Assembly: GCA_009704515.1 (NCBI GenBank) | Contig: WLDZ01000004.1 | Location: forward strand, 1 to 24,627 | From: Actinomycetota bacterium | GTDB taxonomy: Bacteria > Actinomycetota > Actinomycetes > Nanopelagicales > Nanopelagicaceae | Direction: 5' to 3' | Length of the DNA: 24,627 nucleotides | Part shown: positions 1 through 8,562 of the stretch, one piece after another | Position numbering within the stretch: position 1 is the first letter of the stretch | Layout: each line of letters starts with the position of its first letter | Position numbers and translations under genes: made by a program | The notes under the pieces: generated by a model | Database searches by the model: none | What the model was told of the DNA's origin: nothing | The model's input: the letters and a program-made list of their open reading frames with translations, nothing else

Positions 1-113
1 GAAACAACATCAACTGAATAGGAAATCTCGAAAGCATCGAGAGCTTTTGCGGCCTCTTCCATGACTGGCCAATCAGAGTCTGATCCCATGATGATGGCAA
101 CATCTTTACTCAT
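1..113 (-). CDS. purE: PurE, N5-carboxyaminoimidazole ribonucleotide mutase (N-terminal part, runs off window)
   Basis: Only the first 37 codons are in the window. They translate as MSKDVAIIMGSDSDWPVMEE followed by AAKALDAFEISYSVDVV. The GSDSDWPVM stretch is the conserved N-terminal substrate-binding loop of class I PurE, which converts N5-CAIR to CAIR in de novo purine synthesis. The ATG overlaps the purK stop by 8 nt (ATGAGTAA), so translation is probably coupled, and PurK supplies the PurE substrate. The catalytic His and the rest of the protein lie outside the window. Identification is firm because of the motif and the purK neighbour. Confidence 0.93.
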   Translation of the reverse strand, partial: MSKDVAIIMGSDSDWPVMEEAAKALDAFEISYSVDVV

Positions 114-1218
114 CAATTACTCCGCTCATGTAGTCACGTGCATGCTCTACCTCGTGGAGTAAGTGTAGAAGGTCATCACCGCAAGCGGTGACATGTCCAA
201 TCTTGCGCCCAGGTCGCACATCTTTTCTATACTGATGAAAGTGCAAGCTTGGATTTCGCGCCATCAGATGCAAATAAGGGCGATACATATCGGTCTTTTC
301 GCCTCCTAAGACATTACCCATGACAGCAAACTCATGGCACATTGCCGGGCTTCCCAAAGGAAGATCCAAAATTGCTCGAATATGTTGTTCGAATTGAGAT
401 GTCTCGGCGCCTTCAATCGACCAATGGCCAGAATTATGCGGTCGCATAGCTAACTCGTTTACATAAATATTTTCGCCCTTTACAAACATCTCAACCGCCA
501 TCACACCAACTACGCCAACTTCTTGCGCAATTTCAAGAGCCATCTGTTGAGCGCGCTCTGCAACGCTCATGGAAATTTTCTGAGCAGGGGTTATTGTCAA
601 AATACAAATGCCGTCTTGTTGAACGGTTTCTACTGGTGCCCACGATGTTGCTTGACCATGTGGTGATCGAGCAACCATTACGGCAATCTCACTATCAAAT
701 TCAACTAATTCTTCGATAAGCAGGGGTGAGCTTGCCTTAAGAATCTCTTGTAGTTCTTGCGCAGTCTCAACTTTCCAGACTCCGCGACCGTCGTAACCGC
801 CACTAATCGCCTTTGCGATGACTGGGAATTTAGTCATTGCAGAAGACTCTGAAACTATTTGAAATTCTGGCGCAGGAAATTCACTCAATTTCTTGCGCAT
901 CTCTGCCTTATCTTGCGAGTAGATAAATGCGTGTGATGGTGGATATACCTTTACTCCGGCAGCTTCCAAACCTTTGATTATTGAGAGTGGCACCAACTCA
1001 TGCTCAAATGTCACGACATCGCACTGTTGGGCAAAGTTCAGAACTTGCGCGAGATTGGTGTAATCACCAACTACATGGCTGGCAACTTGTGCACCCGAAT
1101 CGTTAGCGTCTTGGGCAAAGAGAAGAAGATCGACACCGAGTGCAGTCGCTGGGGCCACCATCATGCGAGCAAGTTGTCCTGCTCCTATGACTCCTACTTT
1201 GGGAAAGGGCTTTGCCAC
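106..1218 (-). CDS. purK: PurK, N5-carboxyaminoimidazole ribonucleotide synthase
   Basis: This 370-residue protein is an ATP-grasp enzyme that makes N5-CAIR from AIR, bicarbonate and ATP in the cytoplasm. It opens with a dinucleotide-like loop (VGVIGAGQLARMM, about residues 8-20). The ATP-grasp core follows, with FPVIAKAISGGYDGRGVW around residues 130-147, IYVNELAMRPHNSGHWSIEG near 250-270 and the PurK-typical C-terminal segment HLMARNPSLHFHQYRKD...GRKIGHVT. The length is normal for actinobacterial PurK. It starts 4 bp after the birA stop and overlaps purE by 8 nt, giving a birA-purK-purE unit. No substitution of a key residue was noticed. Confidence 0.96.
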   Translation of the reverse strand: MAKPFPKVGVIGAGQLARMMVAPATALGVDLLLFAQDANDSGAQVASHVVGDYTNLAQVLNFAQQCDVVTFEHELVPLSIIKGLEAAGVKVYPPSHAFIYSQDKAEMRKKLSEFPAPEFQIVSESSAMTKFPVIAKAISGGYDGRGVWKVETAQELQEILKASSPLLIEELVEFDSEIAVMVARSPHGQATSWAPVETVQQDGICILTITPAQKISMSVAERAQQMALEIAQEVGVVGVMAVEMFVKGENIYVNELAMRPHNSGHWSIEGAETSQFEQHIRAILDLPLGSPAMCHEFAVMGNVLGGEKTDMYRPYLHLMARNPSLHFHQYRKDVRPGRKIGHVTACGDDLLHLLHEVEHARDYMSGVIDE

Positions 1219-1222
1219 TCCC

Positions 1223-1990
1223 CTATCGTAGATGAACTACATCACCTACGGTAACGGCCTCTCCGCTCTCGAGTAGAAGCTCGCCCGAATCACTGACTCC
1301 AGTCGCCTTAGATCTAATCACTTTTCCGCCAGGCAGGGATATTTCAACGTCGGTACCAATTGTCGCTGATGCCTCTTTATATTCAGCAATAAAGCTTTTG
1401 CCAAGTTCCCAAATCTGAAGGTTTACTTCAAAGTGATTAAGTATCGCCCCCAATATTCTATTGCGGTCTAATTCGGAGCTACCTTCAATCGCAAGTGAAG
1501 TGGCTGTGGGCACGGGTAGTTCTGATTGGTTCATTCCAACATTTAATCCAATACCAAGCACAACTCCCTTAGCAGTCGCTTGCGCAATAATGCCTGCACA
1601 TTTCTTCTCGCCAATTAACAAATCATTAGGCCACTTAATATCTATAAGTGTTCTGCTATCAAGAGACGCGATTGCTTCTCGCACACTTAGCGCGGCAAGT
1701 AAAGTTAAGAATGACCACTCTGACTTATCTACTTTGGGTTCGATGTACATAGAAAAAGTCAATGCTGACATCGGTGCTGCTTCAAAATTTCGATCAAGTC
1801 GACCGCGACCAGCACTTTGGAATTCACTTGCGATTACTCGTTTCGAAAGTGCTTGATTGCTACTTACCAGTTGTAAAAGGTCCACTTGAGTAGATTCGGT
1901 GATATCAACCACGCTTACTCGCCAGTACTGAGAAATTTCTTCGGTTATGCGTTTGGGATCTAGTGGCGCTCTTGGCGCATCTGTACTCAT
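1223..1990 (-). CDS. birA: BirA, biotin--[biotin carboxyl-carrier protein] ligase, class I without HTH
   Basis: Biotin protein ligase joins biotin to the carrier lysine of carboxylases through biotinyl-AMP. Visible motifs are ITESTQ near the N-terminus, GRGRLDR (biotinyl-AMP loop), IDIKWPNDLLI with KKCAGI (the catalytic Lys region) and a small C-terminal beta domain. There is no N-terminal winged-helix domain, so this is a group I ligase that should not repress biotin genes. I place the start at the ATG at 1990 (MSTDAPR). An upstream in-frame ATG at 2026 exists, but a -10 element TAAGGT (minus strand, 1998-2003) lies exactly 7 nt before 1990 and predicts a leaderless mRNA. The gene is divergent from accD, whose partner AccA is its likely substrate. 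Confidence 0.93.
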   Translation of the reverse strand: MSTDAPRAPLDPKRITEEISQYWRVSVVDITESTQVDLLQLVSSNQALSKRVIASEFQSAGRGRLDRNFEAAPMSALTFSMYIEPKVDKSEWSFLTLLAALSVREAIASLDSRTLIDIKWPNDLLIGEKKCAGIIAQATAKGVVLGIGLNVGMNQSELPVPTATSLAIEGSSELDRNRILGAILNHFEVNLQIWELGKSFIAEYKEASATIGTDVEISLPGGKVIRSKATGVSDSGELLLESGEAVTVGDVVHLR

Positions 1991-1996
1991 GGCTAG

Positions 1997-2003
1997 TACC
2001 TTA
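1997..2003. promoter_or_regulatory. Bidirectional overlapping -10 elements for birA and accD
   Basis: The 7-mer TACCTTA carries a TANNNT -10 hexamer on each strand: TACCTT (1997-2002) for accD and TAAGGT (reverse of 1998-2003) for birA. The accD ATG (2009) lies 6 nt after its hexamer. The birA ATG (1990) lies 7 nt after its own. Both are the spacings expected for leaderless transcripts beginning at or next to the start codon. No convincing -35 box is visible on either side. Nothing has been measured; this rests on pattern and spacing. Confidence 0.6.
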
Positions 2004-2008
2004 TGCAC

Positions 2009-3580
2009 ATGAGCAACGATCTGCACACTACTTCAGGAAAAATAAATGACCTTCGCGATCGAATTGATGAAGCAGTTCATGCAGGCTCCGCTCGAGCGAC
2101 AGAGAAGCAGCACGCAAAGGGTAAGAAAACAGCCCGCGAACGTATCGAGATGCTGGTAGACCCGGATTCCTTCACTGAAATCGATGAATTTGCTCGTCAC
2201 CATGCCACTAATTTCGGAATGGAGCAGAACCGCCCCTACGGCGACGGTGTTGTAATTGGAACAGCCACTGTAGACGGTCGCCCAATCGCACTTTACTCAC
2301 AAGATTTCACAGTTTTCGGTGGCTCACTCGGCGAAGTTCACGCCGATAAGATTGTAAAAATTGCTGACTTCGCATTGAAATCTGGAATCCCACTTATTGG
2401 AATCAACGACTCTGGTGGAGCACGAATCCAAGAAGGTGTGGCATCCCTTAATGGCTACGGAAAAATCTTTAGGTTAAATACTCGGTCATCCGGGGTTATT
2501 CCTCAGATCTCGCTAATTCTCGGTCCATGTGCTGGCGGTTCTGCCTACTCCCCTGCACTTACCGACTTCACCGTAATGGTGAAGGAAACTTCAAATATGT
2601 TTATCACCGGCCCAGATGTCATCAAAACGGTAACGGGTGAAGACGTCGGCATGGAAGAGTTGGGTGGAGCTCTTACTCATAATACTAAATCTGGAAATGC
2701 GCACTACATGGCAGATTCAGAGGCAGATGCAATTGATTATGTGAAAGCTCTTCTCTCTTATTTACCTTCAAATAATATGGATGGTTCTCCTGTTCTGCCT
2801 CCGACACAAACACTTGATAAGAAGGCGAGTGATACCGCACTCAACACTCTGATTCCAGATAGTCCTAATCAACCTTACGATATGAAGAATCTGATTCAGG
2901 CAATTGTTGATGAAGGTGAATTCTTGGAGGTGCACTCTTTATATGCACCGAATATTGTTGTTGGCTTTGCGCGAATAGAAGGCCAATCCATTGGAATCAT
3001 CGCCAATCAACCATCTCAGCTTGCTGGAACACTCGATATCAACTCATCTGAAAAGGCCGCCCGCTTCTTGCGCTTCTGTGATGCCTTTAACATTCCAATT
3101 CTGACTCTGGTAGATGTGCCTGGATTTATGCCAGGAATCGAACAAGAATGGAACGGAATCATCCGCCGTGGTGCAAAGTTGCTATATGCATATGCTGAAG
3201 CTTCTGTTCCGCTGGTTACATTGATCACGCGCAAGGCTTACGGCGGAGCGTTTATTGTGATGGGATCTAAATATCTCGGCAGTGACATCAACTTTGCATG
3301 GCCTACTGCCGAAATTGCTGTGATGGGTGCACAAGGCGCTGTAAACATCTTGTACCGCAAAGAACTTGCGGGTGCCGAAAATGTTGAGGCAAAACGAGCT
3401 GAGCTCATTACTGATTACACAGAGAAATTCTCTAATCCATATTTGGCTGCTGAACGCGGAACAATCGATAGCGTGATTGAGCCAGAGGATTCACGTCAAT
3501 ACATCACGAAGGCATTTAGAACTCTTAAGACTAAGCGTGATGTCTTGCCTGCCCGCAAACACGGAAATATTCCTCTGTAG
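2009..3580 (+). CDS. accD: Acyl-CoA carboxylase beta (carboxyltransferase) subunit, AccD5/PccB family
   Basis: This roughly 523-residue carboxyltransferase transfers CO2 from biotin on AccA to an acyl-CoA. It has the two crotonase-like halves of the family: an N-domain with [10 protein letters not shown] and [16 protein letters not shown], and a C-domain with [32 protein letters not shown] and [15 protein letters not shown]. Propionyl-CoA carboxylases usually have AYDVM where this protein has AFIVM. The Ile (about residue 416, codon 3254-3256) sits at the position that sets acyl-CoA length preference in Streptomyces PccB/AccB, so acetyl-CoA use is plausible. I choose the ATG at 2009 rather than 2003 because 2003 directly abuts the -10 TACCTT. 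accE starts 2 bp after the stop. The family is certain; the substrate is inferred. Confidence 0.95.
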   Translation: MSNDLHTTSGKINDLRDRIDEAVHAGSARATEKQHAKGKKTARERIEMLVDPDSFTEIDEFARHHATNFGMEQNRPYGDGVVIGTATVDGRPIALYSQDFTVFGGSLGEVHADKIVKIADFALKSGIPLIGINDSGGARIQEGVASLNGYGKIFRLNTRSSGVIPQISLILGPCAGGSAYSPALTDFTVMVKETSNMFITGPDVIKTVTGEDVGMEELGGALTHNTKSGNAHYMADSEADAIDYVKALLSYLPSNNMDGSPVLPPTQTLDKKASDTALNTLIPDSPNQPYDMKNLIQAIVDEGEFLEVHSLYAPNIVVGFARIEGQSIGIIANQPSQLAGTLDINSSEKAARFLRFCDAFNIPILTLVDVPGFMPGIEQEWNGIIRRGAKLLYAYAEASVPLVTLITRKAYGGAFIVMGSKYLGSDINFAWPTAEIAVMGAQGAVNILYRKELAGAENVEAKRAELITDYTEKFSNPYLAAERGTIDSVIEPEDSRQYITKAFRTLKTKRDVLPARKHGNIPL

Positions 3581-3582
3581 AT

Positions 3583-3765
3583 ATGAAATTTACAATTACT
3601 TCTGGCAATCCAACGGATGAAGAACTTCTTGCGCTTCAGGCAGTTCTAAAAAATCATAAGGCGATTGAGTTAAAGCCAGTAATCAAGCGAAGTGTCTTTG
3701 GACTACCTCAGCTTCGTCAGCCCCTTCCCCATCAGATTACTTTTGGGGCTAGGAGATTTGAGTAA
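3583..3765 (+). CDS. accE: Acyl-CoA carboxylase epsilon subunit (AccE family)
   Basis: This 60-residue protein sits directly after accD and shares 1 nt with maf (TAATG). It begins MKFTITSGNPTDEELLALQA, where GNPTDEELxAL is the hallmark of the small actinobacterial acyl-CoA carboxylase epsilon subunit. A basic middle segment (IELKPVIKRSVFGLPQL) follows. In mycobacteria and Streptomyces this subunit binds the alpha-beta complex and raises activity. The length is at the short end of the family. The gene's position between accD and maf matches the accD5-accE5-maf order of M. tuberculosis. The call rests on a short motif plus synteny. Confidence 0.88.
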   Translation: MKFTITSGNPTDEELLALQAVLKNHKAIELKPVIKRSVFGLPQLRQPLPHQITFGARRFE

Positions 3766-4370
3766 TGCCTAGAATAGTTTTAGCTTCGCAATCGTCATCT
3801 CGTCGCCGACTATTAGAGAGTGCTGGACTAAATCCAACAATTATCGTTAGTCATGTTGATGAAGAGACTGATTTCTTCACTGCAATGAGACCAGCAGATA
3901 TGGTGATTGCACTCGCAATAGCGAAAGCCCACACTGTTCGCGAGACTTTAGATTACCCAGCAATCATCATCGGTTGCGATTCAACTTTTGACGTAGATGG
4001 CATCTCTTTCGGTAAACCAGAGACACCTGAAGTTGCGATTGAAAGAGCTCGCCAGATTAGTGGGCGCTCTGGATGGCTACATACTGGTCATTGCATTATT
4101 GATACAGAGAAAGGTGTCGAAATCGCAGATCGTGTTACAACAAAAGTTACCTTTGATGTGATGAATGAAGAAGAAATCGCTGACTATGTTGCATCTGGAG
4201 AACCCCTAAAGGTAGCTGGTGGTTTCACTCTCGATGGTTTCGGATCACCATTTATTCCTGTTATTGAAGGTGACTACACAAATGTAGTCGGTATTTCGAT
4301 GCCGTTTCTGCGCCGTGCAATAAAAGAGCTTGGTTATACCTGGCCAGAACTTAAGAAGATGGGCGCATAA
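3765..4370 (+). CDS. maf: Maf-family nucleoside triphosphate pyrophosphatase
   Basis: Maf proteins hydrolyse non-canonical or modified nucleoside triphosphates to monophosphates and pyrophosphate. The 201-residue product begins [19 protein letters not shown], the Maf substrate-binding N-terminus (S-x-S-x-R-R-x-L-L). It continues with [30 protein letters not shown] (Asp base region) and [18 protein letters not shown]. The length is standard. It overlaps accE by 1 nt and accA by 1 nt (TAATG at both joints), so it is translated within the carboxylase operon. That linkage is conserved in actinobacteria without an obvious metabolic reason. Which nucleotide it prefers cannot be read from the sequence. 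Confidence 0.94.
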   Translation: MPRIVLASQSSSRRRLLESAGLNPTIIVSHVDEETDFFTAMRPADMVIALAIAKAHTVRETLDYPAIIIGCDSTFDVDGISFGKPETPEVAIERARQISGRSGWLHTGHCIIDTEKGVEIADRVTTKVTFDVMNEEEIADYVASGEPLKVAGGFTLDGFGSPFIPVIEGDYTNVVGISMPFLRRAIKELGYTWPELKKMGA

Positions 4371-6088
4371 TGAAGAGAGTCCTTATTGCTAATCGTGGTG
4401 AGATTGCCCTACGTGTAATTCGCGCTTGTCGTGACCATGGTCTCGAATCGGTAGCAATCTACTCTGAAGAAGATCGTGATTCATTGCATGCAAGAAGTGC
4501 AGATTTTGCCTTCTCCCTTGATGGTCTTGTCGCAAAAGATACTTATCTCAACATTCCAAAGATTATTGCTTTAGCTAAAGTTTCTGGCGCTGATGCAATT
4601 CACCCTGGATATGGCTTTCTCTCTGAAAATGCCGACTTTGCACAAGCGGTAATCGATGCACAACTCATTTGGATTGGTCCATCACCTGCAGCCATTAGCG
4701 CACTCGGGGATAAGGTTTCCGCCCGTCGTATCGCAGCTGCAGCGGGAGCACCGTTAGTTGCTGGAACCAAAGATCCAGTAAAGGATGCGGATGAAATCAT
4801 CGCATTTGCGCGTGAGCATGGATTACCTGTTGCTATTAAAGCTGCTTTCGGTGGTGGCGGTCGTGGCCTCAAGGTCGCACACACAATAGAGGAAATTCCT
4901 GAACTCTTTGCCTCAGCAGTCCGTGAAGCAATTGCTGGATTCGGTAGAGGGGAATGTTTCGTAGAGCGGTATCTTGAGAAACCACGTCACGTTGAGACTC
5001 AAGTGCTAGCGGATTCTTTTGGTCATGCCGTTGTTGTCTCAACACGTGATTGCTCGCTGCAACGTCGCCACCAGAAACTTGTAGAAGAAGCACCTGCGCC
5101 GTTTTTAACTGATGAACAGAATGCAGAGCTCTATCGGGCTTCAAAGGCAATCATGAAAGAAGCAGGATACGTTGGCGCTGGTACTTGCGAATTTCTCATT
5201 GGTCTTGATGGAACAATCTCTTTCCTTGAAGTCAATACGAGACTGCAAGTTGAGCATCCGGTATCTGAAGAAGTAACGGGAATCGATTTGGTGCGTCAAC
5301 AATTTAGAATTGCTATGGGTGAACCGCTTGGTTTTGATGATCCTGTTATCCGTGGGCATTCCATCGAATTTAGAATCAACGGAGAAGACCCAGGGCGCTC
5401 CTTCTTACCTGGACCGGGTCGAATTACTCAATGGGAGATTCCAACTGGTCCCGGAGTTCGAGTTGATGCTGGATTTAGAAATGGTGATGTAATTGGTGGA
5501 AATTTTGATTCATTACTTGCAAAACTTATTGTTACAGGAGCTACTCGCAAAGAGGCCTTAGAGCGTTCACGTAGAGCCCTTGATGAGTTCACAATTGAAG
5601 GTCTGGCAACGGCGCTTCCATTCCATCGTGCAATAGTTCGCGATGGCAATTTCACTGAAGATTTCCATGTTTACACAAGTTATATCGAAAATGAATTTGT
5701 TAATGAGATTCCTCTCTATGTTGCGCCGATGGCGGAAATTCAAACGACTGCTGCCTCCGAGAAGCTAATTGCCGAGGTCAATGGAAAGAGATTTGAAATC
5801 TTGGTCCATGCTCCTGAACCTGTTGTGAAGCGCCATCGCGCCAAAGCTGCCTCTGCAGCTGGCGCTACTGGAGATGCTCTCTCAAGCCCTATGCAAGGCA
5901 CTGTGGTTAAAGTTGCAGTAAGTGAAGGTGACAAGGTCGTAGCTGGTGATCTCATCATTGTCCTAGAGGCGATGAAAATGGAGCAACCGCTGGCTGCCCA
6001 TAAAGATGGAGTAGTAAGCAAATTAAAAGCTGTAGTCGGTGAGAGCGTTTCGAGCGGGACCGTTCTCTGTGAGATTATTGAGGCATGA
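4370..6088 (+). CDS. accA: Acyl-CoA carboxylase alpha subunit: biotin carboxylase fused to biotin carboxyl carrier domain
   Basis: This 572-residue AccA3/PccA-type protein carboxylates its own biotin with ATP and bicarbonate. The N-terminal biotin carboxylase domain opens [21 protein letters not shown]. The ATP-grasp glycine loop [11 protein letters not shown] lies near residues 163-173, and [18 protein letters not shown] near 285-302 holds catalytic residues. A BC C-terminal domain follows, with [12 protein letters not shown]. An Ala-rich linker ([12 protein letters not shown]) leads to the carrier domain with EAMKMEQ. The biotinylated Lys is residue 536, 36 residues from the C-terminus, the normal place. 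It overlaps maf (TAATG) and pnp (ATGA). BirA upstream should biotinylate it and AccD/AccE should complete the enzyme. Confidence 0.96.
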   Translation: MKRVLIANRGEIALRVIRACRDHGLESVAIYSEEDRDSLHARSADFAFSLDGLVAKDTYLNIPKIIALAKVSGADAIHPGYGFLSENADFAQAVIDAQLIWIGPSPAAISALGDKVSARRIAAAAGAPLVAGTKDPVKDADEIIAFAREHGLPVAIKAAFGGGGRGLKVAHTIEEIPELFASAVREAIAGFGRGECFVERYLEKPRHVETQVLADSFGHAVVVSTRDCSLQRRHQKLVEEAPAPFLTDEQNAELYRASKAIMKEAGYVGAGTCEFLIGLDGTISFLEVNTRLQVEHPVSEEVTGIDLVRQQFRIAMGEPLGFDDPVIRGHSIEFRINGEDPGRSFLPGPGRITQWEIPTGPGVRVDAGFRNGDVIGGNFDSLLAKLIVTGATRKEALERSRRALDEFTIEGLATALPFHRAIVRDGNFTEDFHVYTSYIENEFVNEIPLYVAPMAEIQTTAASEKLIAEVNGKRFEILVHAPEPVVKRHRAKAASAAGATGDALSSPMQGTVVKVAVSEGDKVVAGDLIIVLEAMKMEQPLAAHKDGVVSKLKAVVGESVSSGTVLCEIIEA

Positions 6089-6930
6089 CCTCCAATGATT
6101 CTCGACACGATGGCCTTCTTTACACGGATCCACTAGCTGCAGCCACAGAGGCAGCGAAAGAGATAGCAAAGCGGACCGGAGTCGCATCGCACGATGTTGC
6201 CCTTGTAATGGGGTCAGGCTGGGTTACAGCTGTTGATGCCTTAGGAACCCCCGCATACGAATGTGATGCTCATGAGATCACTGGGTTTGCAGCTCCTGCA
6301 GTTGAAGGACATTCAGGCAAGGTTCGCTCATATGAGATCAAGAGCGGTGATAAAACTATTCGTGCACTCGTCTTTCTTGGACGCACTCACCTTTATGAAG
6401 GTAAAGGGATGGAGCCTGTTGTTCACGGGGTTCGCACCGCTGTAAAGGCGGGTTGCAATGTCGTCATCCTTACCAATGCGTGTGGCGGAATAAATGCAAA
6501 GTATAAAGTTGGCGAACCAGTTTTAATCCGTGATCACATCTCACTTACTGCCGCATCTCCACTATCGGGTGCAACATTTGTTGATCTGACAGATCTTTAC
6601 AGCAAGCGAATCCGCGAAATTGTTAAGAGCGAAGATACATCGCTGCAAGAAGGCGTTTATGTTCATTGGCGTGGCCCAACATATGAAACACCTGCAGAAA
6701 TTTTGATGATGCGAACCATGGGAGCAGATCTGGTCGGAATGTCCACCGTCCCCGAAGCGATTGCTGCACATGCACTAGGTGCTGAAGTTCTTGGAATATC
6801 ACTTGTCTCCAATGCCGCAGCTGGCATGACGGGAGAGAAACTTAACCATGAAGAAGTTATTGCGGCTGGAAAAGCTGCTGCTAGCCGTATGGGCGAACTT
6901 CTTAAGAGCGTTATTCCGAAAATCGTCTAG
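6085..6930 (+). CDS. punA: Purine nucleoside phosphorylase, trimeric (PNP/MTAP) type
   Basis: The enzyme splits purine (deoxy)nucleosides with phosphate into base and (deoxy)ribose 1-phosphate. Family motifs over 281 residues are MGSGWV (phosphate loop, usually GSGLG), [49 protein letters not shown] (split here only by name) and VSNAAAG. The Glu in YETPAE and the Asn in SNAAAG are the purine-contact residues of trimeric PNPs that favour inosine and guanosine. The Trp-Val after GSG, in place of Leu-Gly, is a mild oddity. The start overlaps accA (ATGA), so this salvage enzyme is co-translated with the carboxylase. It pairs functionally with the converging add/deoA/deoC operon. Confidence 0.94.
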   Translation: MTSNDSRHDGLLYTDPLAAATEAAKEIAKRTGVASHDVALVMGSGWVTAVDALGTPAYECDAHEITGFAAPAVEGHSGKVRSYEIKSGDKTIRALVFLGRTHLYEGKGMEPVVHGVRTAVKAGCNVVILTNACGGINAKYKVGEPVLIRDHISLTAASPLSGATFVDLTDLYSKRIREIVKSEDTSLQEGVYVHWRGPTYETPAEILMMRTMGADLVGMSTVPEAIAAHALGAEVLGISLVSNAAAGMTGEKLNHEEVIAAGKAAASRMGELLKSVIPKIV

Positions 6931-6939
6931 GTCTTAAAA

Positions 6940-8562
6940 ATGATAAGTGCTGAACTCCGTAGTGAAGTTGAGGCCTGGATTGCTGATGATCCGGATCCTG
7001 TAACCGCGGCGCTACTTCAGTCCTATCTTGATAAAAGCGATAGCGCTTCACTGGCTCCGCTATTTAACGGCTTTCTTCAATTCGGTACCGCTGGCTTACG
7101 CGGCCCAATAGGTGCTGGCCCATCCTGCATGAACCGAGCAGTCGTAGGTCGCACTGCAGCCGGGCTCGCACGTTATATGAAAAAGCGCGGAATGAAGAAG
7201 GTGGTCATCGGTCGCGATGCTCGTTATGGCTCTGAGGATTACACCTTTGAAAGTGCAGAAATTCTGAGCGGTGCGGGCATGGATGTGTACATCTTGCCCC
7301 GTCCGCTTCCAACGCCTGTTCTCGCCTTTGCTACAGCAGAACTGCAATGTGATCTCGGAATCATGGTGACAGCAAGTCACAATCCCCCAGAAGATAATGG
7401 TTACAAGGTTTACATCGGACCAGATGCTGATGGAATCAAATATGCATCTTCACAGATCATTAATCCCACTGATGGGATAATTGCTGATGAGATTGCCGCT
7501 ATTACTTCACTGAAATCACTGCCCCGCGCCAGCAAGTGGACTGTACTTGGTGAAGAAGTGATCACTGAATACATTAATCGCACAATCAAAATTGCTCCAC
7601 GCCCCGGTGATCTCAAAATTGTTTACACCGCTATGCACGGTGTCGGAACTGAGACTGTGCAACGAGTCTTTAACCATGCAGGCTTTGCAACACTTGTTTT
7701 GGTTGATGAACAATGCTCCCCTGATCCAGACTTTCCGACGGTTGCTTTTCCTAATCCGGAAGAGCCCGGAGCTATTGATTTAGCTCTTGCGAAGGCGAGA
7801 GATTTTGGCGCTGATTTGGTAATTGCTAATGATCCGGATGCCGATCGCTGTGCAGCAGCAGTTAATGATCCACAGATTGGCTGGCGCATGTTGCGCGGTG
7901 ATGAACTTGGCGTGATCTTTGGAGAATGGATTGCCAGAACTCACCCTAAAGGAATTTTTGGTAATTCAATCGTCTCTTCCTCTGCTTTACGCAAAATTGC
8001 TAACCATTACAACATTGATTTTCAAGAGGTTCTTACTGGATTTAAATGGCTTGCCAAGATTGAAGACCTTGCATTCGGATATGAAGAAGCGATTGGTTAT
8101 GCCGTTGATTCTGCGACAGTTAATGACAAGGACGGCATCTCTGCAGCGCTACTTCTTGCTCAGATCGCAACAGAGCTCAAACGCGATGGCTTAACCCTGC
8201 TTGATCTTCTCGATCAAGTCTGGGCTCGTCACGGTTTTCATGGAACAGAGCAAATCTCGATAAGGGTGGCAGATATGGGTGCAATTACACGATTGCTCTC
8301 ATCATTGCGCAAGAATCCACCAGTACAGATTGCCGGCGTTAAAGTCGAGAAAATTGATGACCTAAACAATCCGACAGATGGCCTGCCACCAACAGATGGT
8401 CTGCGAATCTGGTTGGCCGGTGGGATTCGAATCATCATCAGGCCTTCAGGAACCGAGGCAAAGATGAAGTGCTATATCGAAGTAATTACTAAAGATAGTA
8501 ATGAAGCGGCCAAGTTATTGGATCAATTACGGGATCCACTCAAGCAATTCCTTACTCAGTAA
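6940..8562 (+). CDS. pmmB: Phosphoglucomutase/phosphomannomutase superfamily, PGM2-like; probable phosphopentomutase role
   Basis: This 540-residue alpha-D-phosphohexomutase-family enzyme shows the four usual regions. The active-site loop VTASHNPPEDNGYKVY has the phosphoserine at about Ser146. The metal loop DPDADR lies at residues 298-303. A sugar-binding segment GFKWLAKIEDLAFGYEEAIGY follows, and the C-terminal phosphate loop is RPSGTEAKMKCYIE. Length and NGYKVY context resemble the PGM2-like group rather than the roughly 450-residue GlmM/ManB enzymes. Human PGM2 acts on pentose phosphates. The location after pnp and opposite deoC, with no deoB visible, suggests (deoxy)ribose 1-phosphate to 5-phosphate conversion. 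It could also act on hexoses. The synteny equivalent in M. tuberculosis is pmmB. It starts 9 bp after pnp and ends with an 11 bp overlap of deoC. Confidence 0.88.
   Translation: MISAELRSEVEAWIADDPDPVTAALLQSYLDKSDSASLAPLFNGFLQFGTAGLRGPIGAGPSCMNRAVVGRTAAGLARYMKKRGMKKVVIGRDARYGSEDYTFESAEILSGAGMDVYILPRPLPTPVLAFATAELQCDLGIMVTASHNPPEDNGYKVYIGPDADGIKYASSQIINPTDGIIADEIAAITSLKSLPRASKWTVLGEEVITEYINRTIKIAPRPGDLKIVYTAMHGVGTETVQRVFNHAGFATLVLVDEQCSPDPDFPTVAFPNPEEPGAIDLALAKARDFGADLVIANDPDADRCAAAVNDPQIGWRMLRGDELGVIFGEWIARTHPKGIFGNSIVSSSALRKIANHYNIDFQEVLTGFKWLAKIEDLAFGYEEAIGYAVDSATVNDKDGISAALLLAQIATELKRDGLTLLDLLDQVWARHGFHGTEQISIRVADMGAITRLLSSLRKNPPVQIAGVKVEKIDDLNNPTDGLPPTDGLRIWLAGGIRIIIRPSGTEAKMKCYIEVITKDSNEAAKLLDQLRDPLKQFLTQ

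Noticed and set aside
5740..6108. 122-residue minus-strand frame opposite the accA carrier domain
   Set aside because: Composition is Ala/Ser/Thr-rich without motifs and the plus strand encodes the conserved BCCP domain. It is a shadow frame.
8552..8562. Possible frameshift at the mutase/deoC junction
   Set aside because: Both C-termini end at expected positions for their families, so this is a true convergent overlap.
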